Shown piece by piece: positions 9,890-19,593 of a stretch of DNA of 64,000 bases (position 1 is its first letter; each line of letters begins with the position of its first letter). The stretch is taken from contig NZ_JAHTMR010000003.1 in the NCBI RefSeq assembly GCF_019200975.1, positions 341,639-405,638 of the forward strand, read 5' to 3'. The notes below the pieces were generated by a model. The model was not told the origin of the DNA and made no database searches. It saw only the letters and a program-made list of their open reading frames with translations. The translations under genes and the position numbers were made by a program. This stretch comes from Pseudomonas sp. PD9R. GTDB taxonomy: Bacteria > Pseudomonadota > Gammaproteobacteria > Pseudomonadales > Pseudomonadaceae.

Positions 9890-10816
9890 TTGGCCACGAT
9901 TCTGGAGCCGGGCGAGATTGAAGCGGCGGCGACATCACCGCCGTTTCTGCATCTGCCACCGTATAACCTGTTTACCTTGCGTGCGCTGCGCCTGGAGCGT
10001 CTGGCCGAAGGGCATCCGTTGGCCGATTATTTGCTGCTGGCCGCCGGGTTGTGCCACGCGCAGCAGCGTCTGATGGATGATCCGCCCGAAGCGGCGTCGC
10101 CGGACCCGCTGCGTGTCCGCCAATGCCTGGAACACGGTTTGCCGCCGTTCGCTGCCGACAGTCTGGTGCGCGAAGACGCGTGGTTGGCGTATCTCAAAGC
10201 CCTGTTGCAGCGATACCGGAGCCCAACGCAATTGGTGGTGGCGAAAGCCGTGGAGACACTGCGCGATGCCGACGTCGGACAACTCAAGGCCTGGGCGATC
10301 GCCTTGGTCAGCGGTCAATTCGCCTTGCTTCCGGCAGCCCTTGTGCCATTTCTCGGTGCCGCGTTGCAGGCCGCGTGGAGTCATTGGTTGCTGACGACGC
10401 CAGACCTTGCCCTGAAACCCGGCAACAGCCTCAACCAGTGCCCGGCCTGCGGTTCACCGGCCATGGCCGGGGTGATCCGGCATCGCGGCAAATACAACGG
10501 CTTGCGCTATCTGGTGTGTTCTTTGTGTGCCTGCGAATGGCACGTGGTGCGGGTCAAGTGTGTGTATTGCGAACAAAGCAAAGGCCTGCAATACGTCAGT
10601 TTCGACAGCGACCGGCATGCCGCCGATAAGGCACCCTTGCGCGCGGAGACCTGCCCCGGTTGTCACAGTTATCTGAAACAGATTTATCTGGAATGCGACG
10701 CCGAAGGCGAAGCGTTGTCTGCCGATCTGAGCAGCCTGATGCTGGACATGCGCCTTGAACAGGAAGGCTTTCAGCGCCCGGCACCGAATCTGTTGCTGGC
10801 ACCCGGAGGCGACTGA
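9890..10816 (+). CDS. fdhE: Formate dehydrogenase accessory protein FdhE
   Basis: 308-residue cytoplasmic maturation factor needed for assembly of membrane-bound formate dehydrogenase. Four CxxC pairs are present (C184/C187, C210/C213, C224/C227, C255/C258), matching the rubredoxin-like metal-binding region of FdhE. The start is TTG at 9890, the only start giving the family N-terminus, four bases after the fdnI stop and behind AAGGAT. Non-AUG initiation probably keeps this accessory factor below the structural subunits (inference). Confidence 0.93.
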   Translation: MATILEPGEIEAAATSPPFLHLPPYNLFTLRALRLERLAEGHPLADYLLLAAGLCHAQQRLMDDPPEAASPDPLRVRQCLEHGLPPFAADSLVREDAWLAYLKALLQRYRSPTQLVVAKAVETLRDADVGQLKAWAIALVSGQFALLPAALVPFLGAALQAAWSHWLLTTPDLALKPGNSLNQCPACGSPAMAGVIRHRGKYNGLRYLVCSLCACEWHVVRVKCVYCEQSKGLQYVSFDSDRHAADKAPLRAETCPGCHSYLKQIYLECDAEGEALSADLSSLMLDMRLEQEGFQRPAPNLLLAPGGD

Positions 10817-10861
10817 AGCGAACGTCTACACTCAGGCGGTCCACGTTTGCGGGAGCGCCTG

Positions 10862-12292
10862 ATGTCCTCCAGATCGACCAGCCCGGTCATGCGGCTACCT
10901 TCCATCGACAGCTTGTTGCGCCACCCCGCTTGCCAGCCTCTGGCCGAGCGTTATGGGCGTGATGCCTTGCTCGGCGGCCTGCGGCAATTACTCGAGGATT
11001 TGCGCGAAGCCGTCCTGACAGGGCAACTCAGCGAAGTCGAACTGGCTCCTGAAGTACTGGCGGGCAGGGTGGGCGAACGTCTTTCCATCCAGCATCGCAG
11101 CAATGTGCGCCGTGTATTCAACCTGACCGGCACGGTGCTGCACACCAATCTGGGCCGCGCCCTGTTACCGGATGAGGCTGTCGACGCCGTGCAAATGGCG
11201 GCGCGTTATCCGCTGAATCTGGAGTTTGACCTGCACAGCGGCAAGCGCGGCGACCGTGATGATTTGATCGAAGGTTTGATCCGCGAATTGACCGGTGCCG
11301 AAGCGGTGACCGTGGTCAACAACAATGCCGCCGCCGTGTTGCTTACCCTCAATAGCCTCGGCGCGCGCAAGGAAGGCATCATTTCCCGGGGTGAGCTGAT
11401 CGAAATCGGCGGCGCTTTTCGCATCCCGGACATCATGGCCCGCGCCGGGGTGAAGTTGCATGAAGTCGGCACCACCAACCGCACACATGCCCGCGACTAC
11501 GAGGCCGCCATCGGCCCGCGCAGCGGATTGGTGATGCGCGTGCATGCGAGCAATTACAACATTCAAGGTTTCACCACCAGCGTGCCGACCGCAGAGTTGG
11601 CGCAACTGGCGCACGAGCACGGTTTGCCTCTGCTGGAAGACTTGGGCAGTGGCAGCCTGCTGGACCTCACACGTTGGGGGTTGCCCGCCGAACCGACGGT
11701 GCGCCAGGCGTTGCTCGATGGCGCGGACATTGTCACCTTCAGCGGCGACAAACTGCTCGGCGGCCCGCAGGCCGGGTTGATCGTCGGCCGCAAAGAGCTG
11801 ATCACGCGAATCAAGAAAAACCCGCTGAAACGAGCGTTGCGGGTCGACAAGTTGACCCTGGCCGCCCTTGAAGCAGTGCTGGGCCTGTACCGCAATCCCG
11901 ATCGTTTGGCCGAACGTTTGCCGAGCCTGCGTTTGTTGACGCGCGCACAAACCGAGATTTTCGCCCAGGCCGAACGCCTGCAACCGTCATTGGCGCGGGT
12001 GTTGGGCGATGCCTGGAACGTCAGCGCCGTGGCGGCGCTGGGCATGATCGGCAGCGGCAGCCAACCGGTGGCACGGTTGCCGAGCGCCGCATTGTGCTTG
12101 CGACCGAATACCTCGAAACGCTTGCGCGGTCGATGCCTGCATGGGCTGGAGGAATCCCTGCGCAACTTGCCGATTCCGGTGCTCGGTCGCATCGATGATG
12201 ACGCCTTGTGGCTCGACCTGCGGCAACTCGACGACGAGCCAGCGTGGCTGGCGCAACTCGATCAGTTGCAGGACGAGGGTCGGGCAGGGTGA
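10862..12292 (+). CDS. selA: L-seryl-tRNA(Sec) selenium transferase
   Basis: 476-residue PLP enzyme that converts seryl-tRNA(Sec) to selenocysteyl-tRNA(Sec) using selenophosphate. The PLP lysine is K297 in [14 protein letters not shown], close to K295 of E. coli Sel[15 protein letters not shown] (87-100) and the NNNAAAVLL segment (153-161) are family hallmarks. The ATG at 10862 with GGGAG six bases upstream is chosen; an earlier in-frame TTG at 10847 would add five residues. Its stop overlaps the selB start. Confidence 0.96.
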   Translation: MSSRSTSPVMRLPSIDSLLRHPACQPLAERYGRDALLGGLRQLLEDLREAVLTGQLSEVELAPEVLAGRVGERLSIQHRSNVRRVFNLTGTVLHTNLGRALLPDEAVDAVQMAARYPLNLEFDLHSGKRGDRDDLIEGLIRELTGAEAVTVVNNNAAAVLLTLNSLGARKEGIISRGELIEIGGAFRIPDIMARAGVKLHEVGTTNRTHARDYEAAIGPRSGLVMRVHASNYNIQGFTTSVPTAELAQLAHEHGLPLLEDLGSGSLLDLTRWGLPAEPTVRQALLDGADIVTFSGDKLLGGPQAGLIVGRKELITRIKKNPLKRALRVDKLTLAALEAVLGLYRNPDRLAERLPSLRLLTRAQTEIFAQAERLQPSLARVLGDAWNVSAVAALGMIGSGSQPVARLPSAALCLRPNTSKRLRGRCLHGLEESLRNLPIPVLGRIDDDALWLDLRQLDDEPAWLAQLDQLQDEGRAG

Positions 12293-14196
12293 TCGTGGGC
12301 ACCGCTGGGCACATCGATCACGGCAAGACAGCCTTGCTCCAGGCCCTGACGGGTCAGGCCGGTGATCGACGCCGGGAAGAGCGCGAGCGGGGCATGACCA
12401 TCGACCTCGGCTATCTCTATGCCGAGTTGGAACCGGGCGCGGACCTCACGGGGTTTATCGACGTGCCCGGTCATGAACGGTTCACCCACAACATGCTTGC
12501 CGGGGCGCAGGGCATTGATCTGGTGTTGCTGGTGGTGGCCTCCGATGACGGGGTGATGCCGCAGACCCGGGAACATCTGGCCATCGTCGAACTGCTGGGC
12601 ATCCGGAGGGCGTTGGTGGCGATCAGCAAATGCGACCGCGTCGAAGCGTCTCGGGTGCAGGCCGTGCACGAGCAAATCACCAACTTGCTGGCACCCGGTC
12701 CCTACGCCGATGCGCCGCAAATTGCCCTGTCGAGCGTGACCGGGCAGGGCGTTGACACCTTGCGGCAAGCCTTGATCGATGCGCAGCGTGACGTGCTTCA
12801 ACGCAGCCTCAGCGGCGGTTTTCGCCTGGCGATAGATCGGGCATTCAGTGTGGCGGGCGCGGGTATCGTGGTCACCGGCACGGCGGTGTCGGGGCAGGTG
12901 GCAGTGGGCGACACGTTGATGCTCGGTCCGCTCGGCAAACCCGTGCGGGTACGCGGCCTGCATGCGCAGAATCAAGCCACCGAAATCGCCATGACCGGGC
13001 AGCGCGTCGCGTTGAATATCAGTGCCGATCGCCTGGCACTGGAGCAGATTCATCGCGGTCAGTGGCTGTCGGCAGAGTGGCTTTATGCACCGACCCAACG
13101 ACTGGACATCGACCTTCAGCTATTGCCCGGTGAACTCCGCGCCTTCGAACACTTTCAACCGGTGCATGTTCACATCGGTACGCAGGACCTGACCGGGCGC
13201 GTGGCTTTACTGGAAGGTTCCAGCCTGGCACCGGGCGAGAGGATGTTCGCGCAAATTCTGCTGAATTCAGCGGTACAGGCGGTGAAGGGCGACCCGGTGA
13301 TCTTGCGCGACCAAAGCGCGCAACGCACCCTTGGCGGCGGTCGAGTGCTTGACCCATTTGCGCCGACCCGGCAACGGCGCAGCCCCGAGCGTTTGGCGCA
13401 GTTGCAGGCACTGAATAGCACCTCGCAACTGGAAGATGTCCTGCCGGCATTGTTGGCCAACAGCGAAACCGGGCTCGAACCGCAACGTCTGGAGCGTCAG
13501 TTCAATCACCCGCGTGCGACGTGGGCGCTGCCGGCCGATGTTCGCCTGATCGACACCCGCCAGGGCTCGCTGCTGTTCAGCGCGATCCGCTGGGAAGCTT
13601 TGAAAGTGCAGCTGCTGGAACACTTGGCGCGCTTCCATGCAATGGAGCCGGATCAAATGGGACCGGACCGGGACCGCTTGCGGCGCTTCGCCGGCAGCCC
13701 TCTCGACCGCCCGGCCTTCATCAGTTTGCTCGACGAATTACTGGCCGCTGGCACCATCGCTGCCAGTGGGCCGTGGCTGCATTTGCCCGATCACCAGGTG
13801 CGTCTGAGTGAAGACGATGAAAGCCTCTGGCGAAAATTGCAGCCGCGGTTCGAAGCCGCCGGTTTCGACCCACCTTGGGTACGCGAACTGGGTCATGACG
13901 AAACCGCCGTGCGAACGTTGCTGCGCAAAATGGCGCGGCTGGGGTTGTTGCACCAGGTGGTCCGCGACCTGTTTTACACCGACACGATGATTCGGCGATT
14001 GGCGGCTATGCTGTTGCAACTGGCCGAAGGCAACCCGGTGATTCAGGTGTCAGCGTTTCGCGATGCGCTGGGCCTGGGTCGCAAGCGCAGTATCCAGATA
14101 CTCGAATACTTCGACCGGCTTGGCCTGACGCGGCGCGTTGGCGACAAACGCCAGATCCGCCTCGATAACGCTTTGGCTCAACAACAAGAGCCCTGA
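12289..14196 (+). CDS. selB: Selenocysteine-specific translation elongation factor
   Basis: 635-residue GTPase that delivers Sec-tRNA to UGA codons marked by a SECIS hairpin. G1 GHIDHGKT is at residues 7-14, G3 DVPGHE near 59-64 and the NKxD equivalent is SKCD, followed by EF-Tu-like beta-barrels and a C-terminal winged-helix region (about 380-635) that binds SECIS RNA. The GTG at 12289 is chosen because it starts [14 protein letters not shown] as in the family and overlaps the selA stop as GTGA; reading further upstream adds residues out of selA with no family match. selC follows seven bases after the stop. Confidence 0.96.
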   Translation: MIVGTAGHIDHGKTALLQALTGQAGDRRREERERGMTIDLGYLYAELEPGADLTGFIDVPGHERFTHNMLAGAQGIDLVLLVVASDDGVMPQTREHLAIVELLGIRRALVAISKCDRVEASRVQAVHEQITNLLAPGPYADAPQIALSSVTGQGVDTLRQALIDAQRDVLQRSLSGGFRLAIDRAFSVAGAGIVVTGTAVSGQVAVGDTLMLGPLGKPVRVRGLHAQNQATEIAMTGQRVALNISADRLALEQIHRGQWLSAEWLYAPTQRLDIDLQLLPGELRAFEHFQPVHVHIGTQDLTGRVALLEGSSLAPGERMFAQILLNSAVQAVKGDPVILRDQSAQRTLGGGRVLDPFAPTRQRRSPERLAQLQALNSTSQLEDVLPALLANSETGLEPQRLERQFNHPRATWALPADVRLIDTRQGSLLFSAIRWEALKVQLLEHLARFHAMEPDQMGPDRDRLRRFAGSPLDRPAFISLLDELLAAGTIAASGPWLHLPDHQVRLSEDDESLWRKLQPRFEAAGFDPPWVRELGHDETAVRTLLRKMARLGLLHQVVRDLFYTDTMIRRLAAMLLQLAEGNPVIQVSAFRDALGLGRKRSIQILEYFDRLGLTRRVGDKRQIRLDNALAQQQEP

Positions 14197-14202
14197 TTTC
14201 AA

Positions 14203-14298
14203 GGAAGGTAATCGCGCCCGGTGGCGCGGCCGGGCTTCAAACCCGGTTGGGGACGGCATCCGTTCCCGGGCCGGTTCGACTCCGGCTACCTTCCGCCA
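14203..14298 (+). tRNA. selC: tRNA-Sec (anticodon UCA), CCA encoded
   Basis: 96 bases that align throughout with E. coli selC. The acceptor stem is GGAAGGTA/TACCTTCC with discriminator G and encoded CCA (14296-14298). An extended D-arm region is present, the anticodon loop CTTCAAA has UCA at 14237-14239, the variable arm is long (GGACGGCATCCGTTCC) and the T-loop is GGTTCGACTCC. The 8-bp acceptor stem and long variable arm are specific to tRNA-Sec. It lies seven bases after selB and is probably co-transcribed with selAB. Confidence 0.97.
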
Positions 14299-14315
14299 TT
14301 TTCCTTATCTTATGT

Positions 14316-14380
14316 AGCTGCCGCAGGCTGCGATCTTTTGATCTTAAAAAAAGATCAAAAGATGGCAGCCTGCGGCAGCT
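14316..14380. repeat. REP-type inverted repeat after selC
   Basis: Arms 14316-14345 and 14351-14380 (AGCTGCCGCAGGCTGCGATC and its complement) pair with one mismatch around a five-base A loop. Same family as 3668-3760. It separates the selenocysteine module from the convergent oprD-like gene. Confidence 0.82.
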
Positions 14381-14399
14381 CCTAAAGGGACGTTTTTGA

Positions 14400-15731
14400 T
14401 TAGAAGGGTCCGAAGTTCAACGGGTACTGGATGACTATATAAATCCGGTCGATGTCATCGCCTTCCTGAGCCGTATTCGCCCGGTGCGAGACGTGGGACA
14501 CCTGCAGGGTCAAGTCCTTGGCCGCTCCAGACTGGACGACGTAGCGCAAGTCTATGTCGCGCTCCCAATGCTTTCCGCCGTCTCCTTGCTGCGGCACAAA
14601 CTGCCCCGTCGAGGCATCGAACGGGTTGTAGGCACCACCCTGGGGGGCGTGGGTGCCGTCGATATGGCTGCCCCTGACATAACGGGTCATGAAGTTCAGG
14701 CCCGGTATGCCGAACGCGCCAAGATCGAGGTCGTAGCGGGCCTGCCACGAGCGCTCGCCAGCGCCGTTGAAGTCGGCGTACTTGATTGAGTTGGCCAGGT
14801 AAATCGAATCGCCACCGACAAAGTCGAACGGCGTATCGCCATCGACTTGTTGATACGCCACGGTAAAGCCATGCGCATCGACGGTGTATTTGCCCGACAA
14901 GCTGAACGCGGTGTTATCGATGGCGCCTGCCAGCGCCTGGCCGGTGTCCCGCGTATGGTAAACATTAGCGTCGAGAAACCATCGGGACTGCTTCAAATGC
15001 AGGTTGGCGTAGTACTGATGCCAGGTGTCGGTCAGCTCTGAGGCATACAGCGCGCCGCCGACAGGGCTCTGTGTGAACAGGTCAGCCCCCAGAAACGAGA
15101 TGCCGCCCGCTACGGTGTTGGCCCCGTAACCGTAAAAATTGCCCTTGCCCGATGAACTGTCCTGATTCTTGAACGCCGTGAAGTGCCCGGCTTGCAGATT
15201 CACGTTATCGATTTCGCGGCTGTTCAACAGAAACCCCGTGGCGTACTCCGGTTGCAGGCGTTTGTCGGCGGTGTCGAATACCGGGGTTTCCACCATCATT
15301 TCGCCATAAGCCAGCGTCGTTCTGGAGGCACGGAGCTTGAGCGCGCCGCCACCGCTGGAGTAGTTATCCTCACTGCGGCCTTCAGCATCGAGCGGCAACA
15401 GCCCCGTCCCGGAATGGCCCTTGCCGCCATCCAGTTTCAATCCCAGGAAGGCGTGGGCATCCAGGCCAACACCCACCGTTCCCGGTGTGAATCCGGATGC
15501 AAAAGAGCTGATAAAGCCTTGAGCCCACTCTTGTTTGTAGTTCTTGCCACTGGGAGAAGGCGATCGGTAGTCGCTATTGATGTAGAAGTTTCGACTGAGC
15601 ACATCAAGTGATGCAGCGTCGAAAAAACCTTGCGCGGGCTCATCAGCCAGGGCCGTTCCGGCTGTGCCGATGAACATCAGTGACAGCCACAATGGATACC
15701 GGCTGCCGTGGTAAAGCGAGAAAAACGTCAT
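14400..15731 (-). CDS. OprD family outer-membrane porin
   Basis: 443 residues with a signal peptide (hydrophobic WLSLMFIGTAGTALA, cleavage after ALA near residue 29) and an N-terminus FFDAASLDVLSRNFYINSDYR typical of OprD/OccK channels. Alternating beta-strand patterns follow and the C-terminus is aromatic (LNFGPF), the BAM recognition signal. OprD-type channels take up single small substrates such as carboxylates or basic amino acids; which one cannot be told. The adjacent YcaC-like gene is upstream on the same strand. Confidence 0.9.
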   Translation of the reverse strand: MTFFSLYHGSRYPLWLSLMFIGTAGTALADEPAQGFFDAASLDVLSRNFYINSDYRSPSPSGKNYKQEWAQGFISSFASGFTPGTVGVGLDAHAFLGLKLDGGKGHSGTGLLPLDAEGRSEDNYSSGGGALKLRASRTTLAYGEMMVETPVFDTADKRLQPEYATGFLLNSREIDNVNLQAGHFTAFKNQDSSSGKGNFYGYGANTVAGGISFLGADLFTQSPVGGALYASELTDTWHQYYANLHLKQSRWFLDANVYHTRDTGQALAGAIDNTAFSLSGKYTVDAHGFTVAYQQVDGDTPFDFVGGDSIYLANSIKYADFNGAGERSWQARYDLDLGAFGIPGLNFMTRYVRGSHIDGTHAPQGGAYNPFDASTGQFVPQQGDGGKHWERDIDLRYVVQSGAAKDLTLQVSHVSHRANTAQEGDDIDRIYIVIQYPLNFGPF

Positions 15732-15750
15732 GGGTCAGGTACCAAGGGGG

Positions 15751-15783
15751 AGCGACTGCGCACTATTGGCAGTCGCTTTTTTT
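15751..15783 (+). terminator. Terminator-like hairpin pointing rightward between two leftward genes
   Basis: Nine-base arms AGCGACTGC/GCAGTCGCT (15751-15759 and 15769-15777) are followed on the plus strand by seven T. Both flanking genes run leftward, so in their direction it has an A-run before the hairpin and no U-tract after it. Confidence 0.5.
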
Positions 15784-15789
15784 CCAGGC

Positions 15790-16443
15790 TTAGTGGCCTT
15801 CCGACGCACCAAACATGGTCTTGGCGTAGATCAACCCAAGACCGTAGCTGCCACCGTTGGCGATCGAGGTTTTCACGGTTTCGTCGTAAGTTTCGGTACG
15901 TGCCCAGTCACGCTGCAGTTCAAGCAGATACTGCAACGACGTCATAGGCCGGGCGCCGATCTGGATCATGCGCTGCAGGGCCATTTCGTGGGCTTCGGTG
16001 GTGACGTCGCCACAGGCATCGGCGATCACGTAGACCTCGAAACCCTGATCGATGGCCGACAGCGCCGGGCCAACGATACACACGGAGGTCCACAGGCCGG
16101 CCAGTACGATTTTCTGTTTGCCGAAGGCGTTCACTTCAACGGCAATGCGCTCGTCTTCCCAAGTGTTCATGCTGGTCCGGTCGATCACATTGTGTTCCGG
16201 GAACACCGACTTGATTTCGTCGAAGATCGGACCGGAAAAACTCTTCTCGGCAACCGTGGTGAGGATGGTCGAGACCTTGAAGCCGCGTGCAGCCTTGGCG
16301 ACGAGGGCGGCGTTGTTGCGCAGCGTGACGGCGTCGATCGACTTGGTCGCGAAGGACATTTGCGACTGGTGATCGATCATGATCAACGTGTGGTCAGTCG
16401 GCGTCAGCAGGGTTTTGCCGGGTACAGCTTTTGCGATGGCCAT
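15790..16443 (-). CDS. Isochorismatase-superfamily (YcaC-like) cysteine hydrolase
   Basis: 217 residues, close to E. coli YcaC in length and pattern. The expected catalytic Asp is in LIMIDHQSQ (about residue 24), a Lys lies in the middle region and the nucleophile Cys is in LAGLWTSVCIVGPA (about 121). The physiological substrate of YcaC-type enzymes is unknown. The ATG follows AAGGA. It may be co-transcribed with the porin gene downstream, though a hairpin lies in the 58-bp gap. Confidence 0.88.
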   Translation of the reverse strand: MAIAKAVPGKTLLTPTDHTLIMIDHQSQMSFATKSIDAVTLRNNAALVAKAARGFKVSTILTTVAEKSFSGPIFDEIKSVFPEHNVIDRTSMNTWEDERIAVEVNAFGKQKIVLAGLWTSVCIVGPALSAIDQGFEVYVIADACGDVTTEAHEMALQRMIQIGARPMTSLQYLLELQRDWARTETYDETVKTSIANGGSYGLGLIYAKTMFGASEGH

Positions 16444-16684
16444 GAGTCTGTCCTTACGGGTGAGTGAGGACGACAGGGTGGCGCAGATTCAGTCGCGGCG
16501 ATTGAGTCGGTGTGCTGTGTTGGGCTGTTTTTTCCAGAGACGACGAACGGGCTCGTTGTCTACGCGGGCACTCGATCCCGAGCGTCGTTCTGTTGAAGCT
16601 GCGTTGATCCTTCGTGCTTTGTATTGAGCGTCTATGCTGGGCTAACTGATCCTGAACCTTTGCATCGATCTGCAAGGAGCATTC

Positions 16685-17779
16685 ATGCTGCCCACGTCCA
16701 TTTCCGCAAAGGCGTTGTCCCGCGGCCTGCTCGATGTACTGATCCGCGCCGGACTGATCCTGGTTCTGGTGCTGTTCTGCTTTGAGATCTTCAAGCCGTT
16801 TCGCGACTTGATGCTGTGGTCGCTGATTCTCGCGATCACCCTTTACCCGCTGCAACAAAAGCTCATGGGGCCGATGGGGAAAAAGGAAGGTTATACAGCG
16901 ACGTTGATCGTGCTGGTGGCCATTGTGATCCTGATGGTCCCCGTCTACCTGTTGGGCGCCTCGTTTGCCGACTCGGTCGAGAGCGCCATGGCCCTGGTCA
17001 AGAACGAAGGCGTGCATATTCCGCCGCCGGATCCATCTGTTGCCGGTTGGCCGGTGGTGGGTAAGCCGCTGACGGCGCTCTGGCAGCAGGCCGCTACCGA
17101 TCTTCCCGACCTGACCGCCAAGTACATTCCGCAAATCAAAGGCGTCAGCCTGGAGCTGCTCAGTAAACTGGCCGGCGTTGGCATGGGGTTCCTCACCTTT
17201 ATCTTCGCGCTGATCATTGCCGGGATTTTCATGGCCCACGGTGAAGCGGGAAGCCAAAGCGCGGTGCAGATCGCGTCCCGACTCAATGGTCCGGAGAAAG
17301 GTCCGAAAATTGCCGAGCTATGCACCGCAACCATCCGCGCGGTGGCGCTTGGGGTGGTCGGCATTGCGTTCATTCAAACATTGTTGGTGGGCCTCGGTTT
17401 TGTCTTGAAAGGTGTGCCCGGCGCCGGACTGCTGGCATTGGCCGTGCTGTTGCTGGGCATCATGCAGTTGCCGGTGACGCTGATTACGGTGCCGGTGATC
17501 GCCTTTGTGTTCGCCACCGAGGGCGCTAGTACGGCGACCATCGTGTTTGCCATCTACGTGTTCATCGCGGGCCTGGTGGACAACGTACTCAAGCCCTTGC
17601 TGCTGGGGCGCGGTGTCGACGTGCCGATGCCAGTGGTGCTGATCGGTGCCCTGGGCGGTATGGTCACCAGCGGCATCCTCGGTTTATTCATTGGGCCTGT
17701 GGTGCTTGCGGTCGGCTATCAACTGTTCTGGCAGTGGGTACGGGATCGGCCGCAGGAAGAACCTCAACCATTGCCCTGA
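16685..17779 (+). CDS. AI-2E family transporter (PerM/YdiK-like)
   Basis: 364-residue membrane protein. Two or three N-terminal helices, a soluble stretch of about 100 residues (roughly 95-160) and five or more C-terminal helices form the layout of the DUF20/AI-2E transporter family. Members export small molecules or act as Na+/H+ exchangers, so the name does not prove autoinducer transport. The start follows AAGGAGC with proper spacing. The MscS gene begins 26 bp downstream on the same strand, suggesting a membrane-stress operon. Confidence 0.85.
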   Translation: MLPTSISAKALSRGLLDVLIRAGLILVLVLFCFEIFKPFRDLMLWSLILAITLYPLQQKLMGPMGKKEGYTATLIVLVAIVILMVPVYLLGASFADSVESAMALVKNEGVHIPPPDPSVAGWPVVGKPLTALWQQAATDLPDLTAKYIPQIKGVSLELLSKLAGVGMGFLTFIFALIIAGIFMAHGEAGSQSAVQIASRLNGPEKGPKIAELCTATIRAVALGVVGIAFIQTLLVGLGFVLKGVPGAGLLALAVLLLGIMQLPVTLITVPVIAFVFATEGASTATIVFAIYVFIAGLVDNVLKPLLLGRGVDVPMPVVLIGALGGMVTSGILGLFIGPVVLAVGYQLFWQWVRDRPQEEPQPLP

Positions 17780-17805
17780 AACCTGTGATGTAAAGGAACC
17801 CAAGC

Positions 17806-19416
17806 ATGCGCAGCAGGGCAATTACAGCGGTCGTTGGCGTTTTCTGTTTATTTTGCTCAGTGTTCCTGTGGGCCGAGGACGCACCCAAGGCCGCGGATGC
17901 TCCCGTCGAGCTCAAGGTCGCCAATCGCAGTGTCATGGTGTTCCGGGCCACGTTACTCGGTGAAGCGCCGGCGTTTCGGGTCACACGGGCCAAAGTGGTG
18001 ATTCAGGAGGCACTGGATGACGCGGATAATCTGAACGTCACGCTCGACCCGATCCAGAACAGTTACCTGGTGTTGATAGGGGCCAAACGCGCCTTCATCG
18101 TGTCGCCCAAGGATGTCGACAGTGTTGGCACCGCTTCGGTGTTGCAGACGGCCGAACAGGCGGCAGGCAACCTGCGCCTGGTGGTCGCGGAAACCCAGGA
18201 AGCACGCAGCCTGAAGCTGATTCTCAGGGCGTTGGTCGCTGCGGCACTGGCCACCGCCATCTATCTCGCGTTGCTGTGGGGCATGGTTTACCTGCGACGC
18301 CGATTGCTGAAGAAACTCCCGGAGTTGATGCGTCGACATACACAGGCCTTGAGGGTAGGGCGCATCCAGTTGATCGATGCCAATTTCCTCTATCCACTGG
18401 CCAGCCGCGTGCTGTGGTTGCTGCGTTGGCTGGTGGTGTTGCTGCTGACGTACGAGTGGCTGGGCTTTGTCCTGTCGCGTTTCCCCTATACCCGACCGTG
18501 GGGTGAAAGCCTCAACAACTACTTGCTGGAAGTGGCCGGTTATCTGTTTCAAGGAATCGTCGGCGCGGTGCCAGGTTTGGGCGTAGCCCTGATGATTTTC
18601 TTCATTGCCCGGGGTGCCAGCGCCTTCAGCAAAGGCATATTGCGGCGTCTGGCCAGTCCCGGTGCATTCAACTGGCTGAATCAGGAAACCCTGCAACCGA
18701 CCACGCGCCTGACCTCCCTGGCCATCTGGCTGTTCGCACTGGCCATGGCTTATCCCTACCTGCCGGGCGCGGGCACCGATGCGTTCAAGGGCTTGTCGGT
18801 GTTGATCGGCCTGATGATTTCGCTGGGGGCCACCAGCGTGGTCGGTCAGGCGGCGTCGGGTTTGATCCTGACGTACACGCGAACCCTGCGGCCGGGTGAG
18901 TTCGTGCGCATTGGCGAATACGAAGGCACGGTGACTGAGCTGGGAATGTTCACCACGCGCATCCGCACAGGTCTGGGCGAGGTGCTGACGCTGCCCAATT
19001 CGATGATCACCAACACGGTTACCAAGAACTATTCCCGAACCGTGCAGGGCGCCGGTTATGTGGTCGATACCGTGGTGACGATCGGCTACGACACGCCATG
19101 GCGCCAGGTCGAAGCCATGCTACTGGAAGCCGCCAAACGTACCGCCGGCATACTCGAAGACCCGGCACCGCAAGTGTTCCAGACTGCATTGTCAGACTTC
19201 TACCCGGAATACCGCCTGGTGGCACAAGCCATCCCCAGCTTGCCGCGTCCACGGGCAGTGTTGCTCAGCATGTTGCACGCCAATATCCAGGATGTGTTCA
19301 ACGAGTACGGCGTACAAATCATGTCGCCGCACTACTTTGGTGATCCTCGGGAAGAGAAGTGGGTGCCGAGGGAAAAATGGTTTTCAGCGCCTGCGCAAGA
19401 GCCGAAAGAGCCTTGA
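17806..19416 (+). CDS. Mechanosensitive channel, MscS family, with periplasmic N-terminal domain
   Basis: 536 residues. A signal peptide (ITAVVGVFCLFCSVFLWA) is followed by a periplasmic region of about 110 residues, then four or five transmembrane helices. The pore-lining TM3 and beta domain contain the MscS signature (LGATSVVGQAASGLILTYTRTLRPGEFVRIGEYEGTV split across about 345-385). The cytoplasmic portion ends near PREKWF. It releases solutes during hypo-osmotic shock; it resembles the longer YbdG/YnaI-like members more than MscS itself. Confidence 0.88.
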   Translation: MRSRAITAVVGVFCLFCSVFLWAEDAPKAADAPVELKVANRSVMVFRATLLGEAPAFRVTRAKVVIQEALDDADNLNVTLDPIQNSYLVLIGAKRAFIVSPKDVDSVGTASVLQTAEQAAGNLRLVVAETQEARSLKLILRALVAAALATAIYLALLWGMVYLRRRLLKKLPELMRRHTQALRVGRIQLIDANFLYPLASRVLWLLRWLVVLLLTYEWLGFVLSRFPYTRPWGESLNNYLLEVAGYLFQGIVGAVPGLGVALMIFFIARGASAFSKGILRRLASPGAFNWLNQETLQPTTRLTSLAIWLFALAMAYPYLPGAGTDAFKGLSVLIGLMISLGATSVVGQAASGLILTYTRTLRPGEFVRIGEYEGTVTELGMFTTRIRTGLGEVLTLPNSMITNTVTKNYSRTVQGAGYVVDTVVTIGYDTPWRQVEAMLLEAAKRTAGILEDPAPQVFQTALSDFYPEYRLVAQAIPSLPRPRAVLLSMLHANIQDVFNEYGVQIMSPHYFGDPREEKWVPREKWFSAPAQEPKEP

Positions 19417-19593
19417 CGCGGGCCAATCCATACATCGAAGCCAAACGACCTTGGCACATTGCGCCTTACTGACTCCAGTTCGCCATCGGTAGTGGCGGAC
19501 ACTTAGGGGGCGATCTCTGACACGCCTTGATGATCCCAGGCACCGACAATCGGGTGAATTCCTCACACCTATGAAGCGGCGCGGAGATCGACG

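Noticed and set aside
16454..17257. A 267-codon minus-strand frame under the AI-2E gene
   Set aside because: Low-complexity His/Gln/Arg-rich product without motifs, entirely opposite a clear gene.
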